Shown here piece after piece: positions 46,844-52,323 of a DNA stretch of 52,323 bases. Positions within the stretch are counted from its first letter, which is position 1, and each line of letters opens with the position of its first letter. Position numbers and translations under genes: made by a program. The stretch covers positions 1-52,323 of the forward strand of contig NZ_NKTY01000022.1 of NCBI RefSeq assembly GCF_003207825.1, given 5' to 3'. The notes beneath the pieces are model-generated. The model ran no database searches. It saw nothing but the letters and a program-made list of their open reading frames with translations, and was not told the DNA's origin. Source of the DNA: Komagataeibacter saccharivorans (GTDB lineage: Bacteria > Pseudomonadota > Alphaproteobacteria > Acetobacterales > Acetobacteraceae).

Positions 46844-47509
46844 TTATCGCGGTGGGGTGTAATGAAGCAGCATGCTTCCCACCGCCGCCATATGCGTGCC
46901 CGCGCCCAGCACCACCATCACATGCCATAGCGCGTTGGAAAACGGCATGCCCGCGCGCATGTAGAACACGACGCCAATGCAGTAGAAAAACAGGCCGAGG
47001 ACAATCAGGAAAAACGCAGGCGAAGGCAGCATCCATACCTGCGGATCGGGGCAGAGGAAGAAGATCCACGCCACGCACAGATAGGGGATCACATGAAACC
47101 GCCGGGACCATGTGAAAAAGCACATCTTGGCTACAATCCCGGCCAGCGCCATGGCCCATAACACGCCACAGAACCACTGGTTGGCCCAGCCCTTTCCACC
47201 CAGCAGGATGAAGGGCGTATAGGTCGCGGCGATCGCTACGAAGATGATTGACTGGTCAAGGCGCTGTAATCCACCCTTGAGCCTGCATGGTGGACAGAAA
47301 TTGTAAGCTGCCGAGGACAGGCAGGTGCCAAGGATACCGCCGCAGTAAAGAAGCGTCACATCCTTCTCAAGCATGGAATGCGACAGCATGGCGGTATGAA
47401 TCAGCCAGATCACCCCATATCCAAGCCCGACCACGCCCACGATATGGACAAGCAGGTCAGTCGCCCGTTCGGGCGCGGAATAGATGGGGAAACGTGTGCG
47501 GATGTTCAT
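46844..47509 (-). CDS. Hemolysin III (YqfA/TrhA, PAQR-like) membrane protein lacking a conserved His
   Basis: This 221-aa protein has seven hydrophobic helices in the hemolysin III pattern. LQRLDQSIIFVAIAATYTPF matches the D-x-Iy-xIAGTYTPF signature, and the last helix has HVMVVLGAGTHMAAVG with two histidines. Where relatives have S-x-x-YH in helix 2, this one has SAAYN, so the first conserved metal-ligand His is Asn. The family affects membrane-energetics homeostasis in E. coli; hydrolase activity is doubtful here. I used the ATG at 47509 (MNIRTRFPIYSAPERATD); no strong Shine-Dalgarno is visible and the frame is open to 47644. Confidence 0.85.
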   Translation of the reverse strand: MNIRTRFPIYSAPERATDLLVHIVGVVGLGYGVIWLIHTAMLSHSMLEKDVTLLYCGGILGTCLSSAAYNFCPPCRLKGGLQRLDQSIIFVAIAATYTPFILLGGKGWANQWFCGVLWAMALAGIVAKMCFFTWSRRFHVIPYLCVAWIFFLCPDPQVWMLPSPAFFLIVLGLFFYCIGVVFYMRAGMPFSNALWHVMVVLGAGTHMAAVGSMLLHYTPPR

Positions 47510-47710
47510 GCGGACCGAAATACCCGTTATTTTTCCGTGGGTCCGGTCCTGTATGATGAATAAGTCTGTTTCCGGATATGCAAAAAACAGCTTCAGAACG
47601 GGAATCTGCTTCCGGCTGGCCGGGATGCCGCGAAGGAAAGGCAATCATGGCGTATCCGGCGCTGAAGGCACGTTGGGTGCATGACGGCACACAGGTGCGG
47701 AGAGGGTAAC

Positions 47711-47737
47711 CGCCGCCCCGTTTTGGGCGGGGCGGCG
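47711..47737. other. Very stable GC hairpin downstream of acdS
   Basis: A perfect 10-bp stem, CGCCGCCCCG (47711-47720) with CGGGGCGGCG (47728-47737), closes a seven-base loop. No T-run follows in either direction. It lies 13 bases after the acdS stop and may stabilise the mRNA 3' end or serve as a Rho-assisted stop. Confidence 0.55.
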
Positions 47738-47749
47738 CGGTGTCAGCGT

Positions 47750-48760
47750 TCAGCCATTGCGGAATGTGTAACTGTAGCCGTTAAGGGCGGGGGCACCGCC
47801 CAGATGGGCGTAAAGCACTTTCGCCCCCTTGGGGAAAAAGCCTTTTTTGACCAGATCCATCAGGCCCTGCATGGATTTGCCCTCATAGACCGGATCGGTG
47901 ATCATGCCTTCCAGTCGGCCGGAAAGGCGGATGGCCTCTACCGTCTCCCTGGAGGGAACACCGTAGGCAGGGTAGGCGTAGTCTTCCATCAGGACGATGT
48001 CGTCACCGCAGATTTCCGGCCCCTTCACCAGCGCCGAAGTTTTCTGCGCGATGTCGAGTACCTGCGCCTTTGTCTGTGCGGGGGTGAAGGATGCATCGAT
48101 GCCGATCACGTTGCGCGCGCGGCCATCGGCGGCAAAACCGACCACCATGCCGGCATGGGTGGACCCGGTTACGGTGCATACGACGATGAAGTCGAACCTG
48201 GTGCCCATCTGCGCTTCCTGCGCGCGGACTTCCTCCGCAAAGCCGACATATCCCAGGCCGCCATATTTATGGACCGAAGCACCCGCAGGAATGGCGTAGG
48301 GTTTGCCGCCCTTGGCCCGGACCTGTTCCAGCGCCCGTAACCAGCTATCGCGTATGCCGATGTCAAAGCCTTCATCCACAAGCTGCGCCTGCGCCCCCAT
48401 GATCCGGGTCAGCAGGATATTGCCCACACGGTCATAAACCGCATCATCATGCGGAACCCAGCTTTCCTGTATCACATGGCACTTCATGCCGATTTTCGCC
48501 GCGACGGCCGCGACCAGACGGGTATGGTTGGACTGCACACCCCCGATGGAAACCAGCGTATCGGCGCCCGACGCGATGGCATCGGGAATGATGTATTCCA
48601 GCTTGCGCAGCTTGTTGCCGCCAAAGGCAAGGCCGGAATTGCAGTCTTCCCGCTTGGCATAGATCTGCACATCGCCCCCGAGATGGTCGGACAGGCGTTT
48701 GAGGTGTTCGATATGCGTGGGGCCGAAGGTCAGCGGATAACGCTCAAAAGCGGACAGCAT
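47750..48760 (-). CDS. acdS: 1-aminocyclopropane-1-carboxylate (ACC) deaminase
   Basis: AcdS converts the plant ethylene precursor ACC to 2-oxobutanoate and ammonia. The 336-aa PLP protein has [43 protein letters not shown] with the PLP Lys50, and [10 protein letters not shown] with Ser77. [21 protein letters not shown], the active Tyr292-Glu293 in DPVYEGKSM and Leu320 in [10 protein letters not shown] are also present. Glu293 and Leu320 correspond to Glu295 and Leu322 of the Pseudomonas enzyme, the residues that separate ACC deaminases from D-cysteine desulfhydrases. A small difference is SNHTR in place of SNQTR. The ATG at 48760 has GAGG six bases upstream; the frame is open to 48823. It diverges from an Lrp-type regulator. 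Confidence 0.94.
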   Translation of the reverse strand: MLSAFERYPLTFGPTHIEHLKRLSDHLGGDVQIYAKREDCNSGLAFGGNKLRKLEYIIPDAIASGADTLVSIGGVQSNHTRLVAAVAAKIGMKCHVIQESWVPHDDAVYDRVGNILLTRIMGAQAQLVDEGFDIGIRDSWLRALEQVRAKGGKPYAIPAGASVHKYGGLGYVGFAEEVRAQEAQMGTRFDFIVVCTVTGSTHAGMVVGFAADGRARNVIGIDASFTPAQTKAQVLDIAQKTSALVKGPEICGDDIVLMEDYAYPAYGVPSRETVEAIRLSGRLEGMITDPVYEGKSMQGLMDLVKKGFFPKGAKVLYAHLGGAPALNGYSYTFRNG

Positions 48761-48831
48761 GAAAAACCTCGCATCATGATTGTGGCCTGAGCGTATCAGA
48801 CAAGGCATGAGGGGTGTTTTCATATTCAGTG

Positions 48832-48851
48832 GAATTATGGCGATATAATTC
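48832..48851. promoter_or_regulatory. Candidate operator between acdS and acdR
   Basis: GAATTAT (48832-48838) and ATAATTC (48845-48851) form a perfect 7-bp inverted repeat with a six-base centre. The right arm contains TATAAT (48844-48849), about 50 bases before the acdR start, so binding there would affect acdR initiation and possibly acdS. The composition and position suit an Lrp-family site. No binding data can be seen from sequence. Confidence 0.45.
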
Positions 48852-48899
48852 TGAAATGATGATTACTATGCGGTATATGTTCCTTAAAGACGGTTTATA

Positions 48900-49379
48900 A
48901 TGGAAGAAAACACCACAAGGGTCGAACTGGACCGAACGGATATGCGGCTTTTACGCCTGTTGCAGGCGGATGGACGCATGGCCAATGCGGACCTCGCCAC
49001 ACGGGTCAATATCAGTCCGGCCACCTGTCACCGCCGCGTGCAGCGCCTGCTGGCGCTGGGATGTATTACTGGCGTGCGCGCGACCCTGAACCCGCAGAAG
49101 ATGAACCTTGGCACGCTGGTCATGGTGGGCGTGGTGCTGGATCGGTCCACACCGGAAAGTTTCGCAGCGTTCGAGGAAGCCGCGCGTAACCTGTCCATTG
49201 TGATCGACTGTCATCTGGTTGCGGGGGATTTCGACTATTTCCTGAAAATTCGGGTGCGCGACATGGCGGATTTCAATCGCCTGCACGGGCATAAACTGAT
49301 CAGCCTGCCAGGCGTGCGACAGACACGGACGTTTTTCGTGATGAAGGAAGTGGTCGATAACCGCAGCCTTGATATCTGA
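48900..49379 (+). CDS. acdR: Lrp/AsnC-family regulator (AcdR-like)
   Basis: This 159-aa transcription regulator has an N-terminal winged helix-turn-helix (LDRTDMRLLRLLQADGRMANADLATRVNISPATCHRRVQRL). A C-terminal RAM ligand-binding domain follows (MVGVVLDRSTPESFAAFEEAARNL and VAGDFDYFLKIRVRDMADFNRL). Divergent placement next to acdS matches known acdR-acdS loci, in which AcdR responds to ACC and leucine. The ATG is at 48900. Which ligand it senses is an inference from neighbours. Confidence 0.9.
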   Translation: MEENTTRVELDRTDMRLLRLLQADGRMANADLATRVNISPATCHRRVQRLLALGCITGVRATLNPQKMNLGTLVMVGVVLDRSTPESFAAFEEAARNLSIVIDCHLVAGDFDYFLKIRVRDMADFNRLHGHKLISLPGVRQTRTFFVMKEVVDNRSLDI

Positions 49380-49944
49380 CGTGCCAGCCAGCGGGGTATT
49401 TTTGCGCAAACATCTGTTTTCTGACGCGCCCCATGCGTACCCATCAATCCATCGCGGCCTGAAGAACAATCTGGCCCCAGTGCACTGTCCGACTGTTTCA
49501 TGGCTGTGCATGTTGAGGGGAGGAAGGGAAGATGACCGTCCGTTCCTTTAACGCAAAGAAAGCATGAGTACAGGCCGCACCCTCGGGAAGCGTTCATGAC
49601 AGTTCCTTCATCTGCCATGGTGACATGGCGAACAGAGCGGAAGGGAGCAGTTCCATGTCTGCATTCTGTTATGACAAAGTGCCTGTTTTCCCTGCAGGCT
49701 CGGGGAAAAGGGCATGAAGTCAGCCCATCACGATCCTGACCATGTGCGATTGAGGAGGCAGACGCAGGCGTTCTGTCCCTATAGTTTCGGGGACGTGCGG
49801 ATCGTCCCGAATGGCTGATGGTAGCGCAGTATGCATTAAATGTCTGACAGGTATGCATTGATCGTTGCGTTTTCGCATGCGTCATGTTGTTATCAGCCAT
49901 GCGCAGGAAGCGGCGTTTCTTACTACCCTTGCCGGAGACATGAC
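49380..49944. other. 565-bp region without a supported gene
   Basis: No open frame with a convincing Shine-Dalgarno and family similarity lies here on either strand. It contains a short direct repeat of ATGCAT (49831-49836 and 49853-49858). It could hold the promoter of the CsbD-like gene, an sRNA or decayed sequence. A minus-strand frame passes through it and through acdR but lacks any recognised domain. Confidence 0.5.
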
Positions 49945-50133
49945 ATGGATCGTTTGAAGACAATGCTCCAGGGCCGTGCCAACATGCTGCTGGGTCAACT
50001 GAAGCAGGAAATCGGCTACGCAACTGGCCTGCGTCGGCTGGAGCGACAGGGCATCGTGCAGGAAATGCGCGGCTTTTCCCAAACCGCCCGCCTGCACCGC
50101 ATGGCCGCGATGGAACAGGCCGAGCAGGGCTGA
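49945..50133 (+). CDS. CsbD-like small stress protein
   Basis: This 62-aa protein begins MDRLKTMLQGRANMLLGQLKQEIGYATGLRRLERQG. The spacing of G-x-x-K-x-x-x-G-x-x-x-G then L-x-x-x-G resembles CsbD/YjbJ proteins, which are small stress-induced helical proteins of unknown molecular role. The ATG at 49945 has GGAG seven bases upstream. It stands alone after the long gene-free region. Similarity is by pattern and moderate. Confidence 0.6.
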   Translation: MDRLKTMLQGRANMLLGQLKQEIGYATGLRRLERQGIVQEMRGFSQTARLHRMAAMEQAEQG

Positions 50134-50251
50134 ACCGTTCCCGATCGGGATCTGATGACAAACGCATAACCGCATCGCGTGCAGGGTGGTTGCCCGTGGG
50201 CAGCCAACCCGTACGATGGCCGCATTACATAATTCATGCAGGAATGCGGCC

Positions 50252-50491
50252 ATGAGCGAAGACCAGATTATCGACATGCCTTTCACCACCGACGCCATGA
50301 AGGCGGCTGTGGAACGGCGCATCATCCAGTCCCCCGAACTGTCGGATCAGGAAAAACACGATCTCAGCGTGACTCTGGCCGGACTGGACGCACGCCGTCT
50401 GGCGGAACTGGTCGAAACCGTACTGGGGCATGCGATTGAATCCGGCCCGGAAATCCTGCCTTACCTGAAGCGGATCGGTCAGCGCGGCTGA
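50252..50491 (+). CDS. Small hypothetical helical protein
   Basis: This 79-aa protein begins MSEDQIIDMPFTTDAMKAAVERRIIQSPELSDQEKHDLSVTL, predicted helical and acidic/basic mixed, with no Cys, signal peptide or recognised domain. The ATG at 50252 is preceded by AGGA at about nine bases. It ends 4 bases from the convergent DUF2075 stop, and a long perfect hairpin lies just past its stop. Confidence 0.55.
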   Translation: MSEDQIIDMPFTTDAMKAAVERRIIQSPELSDQEKHDLSVTLAGLDARRLAELVETVLGHAIESGPEILPYLKRIGQRG

Positions 50492-50494
50492 TTT

Positions 50495-51751
50495 TTACGG
50501 GGCGGCAGGCTGCATCGTGCGGGCAGCCTGCCGTGCTTTCCACAATGCCGCCAGCCGGGCATGCAGCCGGGGTTCGCTGGCATAGATATAAAGTCCCCTG
50601 ACACCCCGCGTCATAAGGACATTGATGGAATTGAGGATGATCCGTTCCATCACTGCTGGCGGATTGGTTATGCCGTCACGCCCGGTAAAGGCGGCCCTGT
50701 CCTCATAGCGGGCGGGATCGATCACGATCCGGTCTGCCGTCGGGTCATATGTGACGGATGGGCCAAGTATGATGCCCGCATAATTCAGGTCGAAACCCTG
50801 AATGGTGTAGACTGATCCCACCTCGTCAATCGTATCGGGCCGTTCAGCCCACGGCAGGCGGGCCTGTGGCATGGCGCGGTCCCAGCGCAGGTGAAAGCGG
50901 CCTTCGGTAATGAAATGGTCCCGCCCGTTCAGGGTATAGGGATAGTCATAGGTCGCCAGCATGCGGCACAGGCCGAATTCCGCATTACGCTGCCTTATGG
51001 CTTCGTACATGGATTGGGCATCGTCAAAAATGCGGAAATCGAAATGTTGCGGGGCGGGCAGGGAGGCAAGACGGCCATCACGCAGGGCGCGTATCCAGTC
51101 CATGACATCGGGGTTCGCGTGCATGCGGAACTGATGGTCCAGCCTGCGGGTTACGACCGGATAGCCCGCGACCAGACGGGCCAGCGTGGCATCATCCCAC
51201 AGGCTCTTGAACTTCAGCACCTGCCTTGCATCAAATACCATCACGACAACATGGGCGTGACGTATGATCTCCTCCAACTGGTTATCCTGCCGGAAGCGGT
51301 TATAGGGATCGCTGCGGGTCAGGAGCAGATGGGCTTCATCCACCAGTACGATATCGGCGCGTCTGTCCGTGCCATCCATCTGGTTGATGAATGTTGTCGG
51401 GCGCTCGAAATCCTTCTTGCGCAGGGCGGGCTGGGTTTCGGAAATATTGCGGTACAGCTTGATCATTTCCGGGTGGTTCACCAGCACCCGGTTATCGCTG
51501 CCATGCAGCGGGTCATGCCGATCAGTCCCGCGTGCGGCCTGCTGGATGGCCGTAAACAGCGTATTGAGCAGCAGGCTTTTGCCGGTTCCCGCATCGCCTT
51601 CAATAATGAATAGTGCGTGCCGGTCCGTGCGGTGGGCACGGCAGAAAGCCAGTACTTCGTTCTTCAGTTGCAGTTGCTGCGCCGTCAGCGCCACGGTAGG
51701 GGCAAGTCGTGTCAGGGCGCTGTCAGGACCGGAATGGATGGGCGTGTGCAT
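50495..51751 (-). CDS. DUF2075-type P-loop ATPase (Schlafen-like helicase)
   Basis: This 418-aa SF1-like ATPase shows Walker A EGDAGTGKS (51-59), Walker B IVLVDEAHLLL (about 134-144), a motif-III region VVMVFDARQVL and RRLDHQFRMHANPDVMDW. A C-terminal GSVYTIQGFDLNYAGIILGPSV (motif V) and NVLMTRGVRGLYIYASE (motif VI-like) follow. This is the DUF2075 layout. No nuclease or methylase domain is fused. The family is often found in mobile or defence-related contexts, but here no partner gene is adjacent. The ATG at 51751 is preceded by GGGGAGAGA; ATG 51763 adds four residues. Confidence 0.88.
   Translation of the reverse strand: MHTPIHSGPDSALTRLAPTVALTAQQLQLKNEVLAFCRAHRTDRHALFIIEGDAGTGKSLLLNTLFTAIQQAARGTDRHDPLHGSDNRVLVNHPEMIKLYRNISETQPALRKKDFERPTTFINQMDGTDRRADIVLVDEAHLLLTRSDPYNRFRQDNQLEEIIRHAHVVVMVFDARQVLKFKSLWDDATLARLVAGYPVVTRRLDHQFRMHANPDVMDWIRALRDGRLASLPAPQHFDFRIFDDAQSMYEAIRQRNAEFGLCRMLATYDYPYTLNGRDHFITEGRFHLRWDRAMPQARLPWAERPDTIDEVGSVYTIQGFDLNYAGIILGPSVTYDPTADRIVIDPARYEDRAAFTGRDGITNPPAVMERIILNSINVLMTRGVRGLYIYASEPRLHARLAALWKARQAARTMQPAAP
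50503..50533. other. 11-bp perfect hairpin at the DUF2075 3' end
   Basis: CGGCAGGCTGC (50503-50513) pairs perfectly with GCAGCCTGCCG (50523-50533) over a nine-base loop. It overlaps the last codons of the DUF2075 gene and lies 12 bases after the stop of the convergent small gene. The T content after it is low on both strands. Confidence 0.55.
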
Positions 51752-51922
51752 GTCTCTCCCCATAAGCCCGACGGGACGGTGGTTCCACTACTATCCGGCA
51801 GGGCAGGGCAGATATGTGAAATATGCCCCAAGGTCAGGCATCCTATCGGTTTTCGCGCGCTTTCTTAAGTTATAACATGAATGGACGCGCATATCGCGCA
51901 TCACCGGACAGGATGACAAGCC

Positions 51923-52174
51923 ATGACTGACAAACCCACCGCCGCCGCGCGCGAACATCTGCACAAACTGGCCAGCAAGGGGCTGAAGGAACCCAAGCTG
52001 CTGCAGAAAGAAGAAGTAATTGCCCTGGCCCAGCATGTGGCCAAGGAACATGGCCGCGCCAGCGGTGCCGAGCACGAAATCGCCAAGAAGGCAGAGCATA
52101 ATCCCGAAGGCGTTACAGCAGCCGAAATCCAGGCCCTGTGCGCCCATGTGACAGGCGAACGTACGGCCCGTTAA
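51923..52174 (+). CDS. Small hypothetical helical protein
   Basis: This 83-aa protein begins MTDKPTAAAREHLHKLASKGLKEPKLLQKEEVIALAQHVAKEHGRASGAEHEIAKKAEHN, highly charged and predicted helical, with no signal peptide and one Cys near the C-terminus. The ATG at 51923 follows a weak AGGATGACAAG. No family is recognised. A strong hairpin follows the stop. Confidence 0.6.
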   Translation: MTDKPTAAAREHLHKLASKGLKEPKLLQKEEVIALAQHVAKEHGRASGAEHEIAKKAEHNPEGVTAAEIQALCAHVTGERTAR

Positions 52175-52185
52175 GTCGTATTTCG

Positions 52186-52211
52186 GGGAGCAGGAGAAAA
52201 CTCCTGCTCCC
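52186..52211. other. 11-bp perfect hairpin before the insertion sequence
   Basis: GGGAGCAGGAG (52186-52196) pairs perfectly with CTCCTGCTCCC (52201-52211) across an AAAA loop. It lies 12 bases after the stop of the gene at 51923 and 14 bases before the IS5-family edge. There is no T-run, so termination would be weak or Rho-assisted. Confidence 0.6.
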
Positions 52212-52224
52212 GGTCTGTGCCGGG

Positions 52225-52323
52225 CTAGGTTCTGTTGACAAAAGACGGTAGCCACAATTTTACGGCTGCGAGGTTAAGAAAGGCGAGAAATGATTTTCTT
52301 GTCTTGTCATATCGTGTGGCGAT
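52225..52323 (-). mobile_element. Edge of an IS5-family insertion sequence (transposase C-terminus)
   Basis: The minus strand encodes the 32 C-terminal transposase residues, ending ATRYDKTRKSFLAFLNLAAV, then KLWLPSFVNRT and TAG. This matches IS5/IS427-type transposases common in acetic acid bacteria. The probable terminal repeat begins GGTTCTGTTGACAAAAG at 52228. The stop codon TAG falls at the junction, within CTAG (52225-52228), so it may be partly supplied by the target site. The rest of the element lies beyond the window. Confidence 0.85.

Noticed and set aside
47750-48760. D-cysteine desulfhydrase instead of ACC deaminase
   Set aside because: Glu293 and Leu320, the discriminating residues, match ACC deaminase, and the gene is paired with an AcdR-like regulator.
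49831-49858. CRISPR-like or iteron repeat
   Set aside because: There are only two six-base ATGCAT copies, with no further units.
49235-50167. A 310-codon minus-strand frame across acdR and the gene-free region
   Set aside because: It overlaps two plus-strand genes antisense and has no recognised domain. A start near 49,597 has a fair Shine-Dalgarno but the product is low-complexity and Cys-rich without pattern.
50503-50533. Rho-independent terminator at the DUF2075 3' end
   Set aside because: The stem is excellent but no T-run follows on either strand, so it is listed only as a hairpin.

Overview
The window is about 52 kb of GC-rich, densely packed bacterial chromosome. Several features point to an alphaproteobacterium of the family Acetobacteraceae (acetic acid bacteria), most likely the Komagataeibacter/Gluconacetobacter group. 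These are a pyruvate dehydrogenase E1 beta subunit carrying its own lipoyl domain, a trpGDC-moaC order, a purC-purS-X-purQ-purL operon, a GGDEF-EAL protein of the kind that controls cellulose synthesis, and an IS5-type insertion sequence at the right edge. The genus is an inference; the sequence contains no rRNA or other direct marker. Almost everything is ordinary core chromosome. The only mobile DNA is the last ~100 bases.

Layout from left to right. 1-2437: the tail of an unrecognised gene, a strong terminator and a c-di-GMP cyclase/phosphodiesterase. 2438-3850: a structured leader and metA. The leader resembles an S-box SAM riboswitch with a shortened P2, and MetA carries the Glu111 typical of acetyl-CoA users. 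3850-6162: two cell-envelope glycosyltransferase-like genes. 6217-9901 (minus): tpiA, secG, pyrG, kdsA. 10168-16861 (plus): a ppiD-type periplasmic chaperone overlapping trpE, then trpG, trpD, trpC and moaC. 16949-23635 (plus): pdhA, pdhB, pdhC, lpd, lipA and a Coq10/RatA-type START protein, forming a complete PDH complex with the enzyme that makes its lipoyl cofactor. 24045-27634 (minus): terC-like, slt, pgpA and pncC. 27868-35060 (plus): purB, an NRDE protein, purC, purS, an exported Rap1a/Tai-like protein, purQ, purL, bolA and grxD.

35202-42690: a His-rich exported peptide, yraN, cardiolipin synthase, an EEP-family hydrolase, an AI-2E permease, sseA, metC and a zinc alcohol dehydrogenase. 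42793-45176: three small stress/envelope-type proteins and a polytopic membrane protein. 45381-47509: a sugar-transporter-family MFS protein and a hemolysin III-like membrane protein. 47750-49379: ACC deaminase (acdS) divergent from an Lrp-family regulator (acdR), with an AT-rich palindrome between them. 49380-52323: a 565-bp gene-free stretch, a CsbD-like small protein, two further small orphan proteins, a DUF2075-type P-loop helicase-like protein and the IS5-family edge.

The points most worth a second look are the compact S-box-like element before metA with its SD-sequestering hairpin, the secreted four-cysteine protein translationally locked between purS and purQ, the acdS/acdR operator candidate, the near-identical lipoyl-coding repeats in pdhB and pdhC, and a hemolysin III homologue lacking its first conserved histidine. 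I found no CRISPR array, tRNA, rRNA, prophage or obvious defence island.
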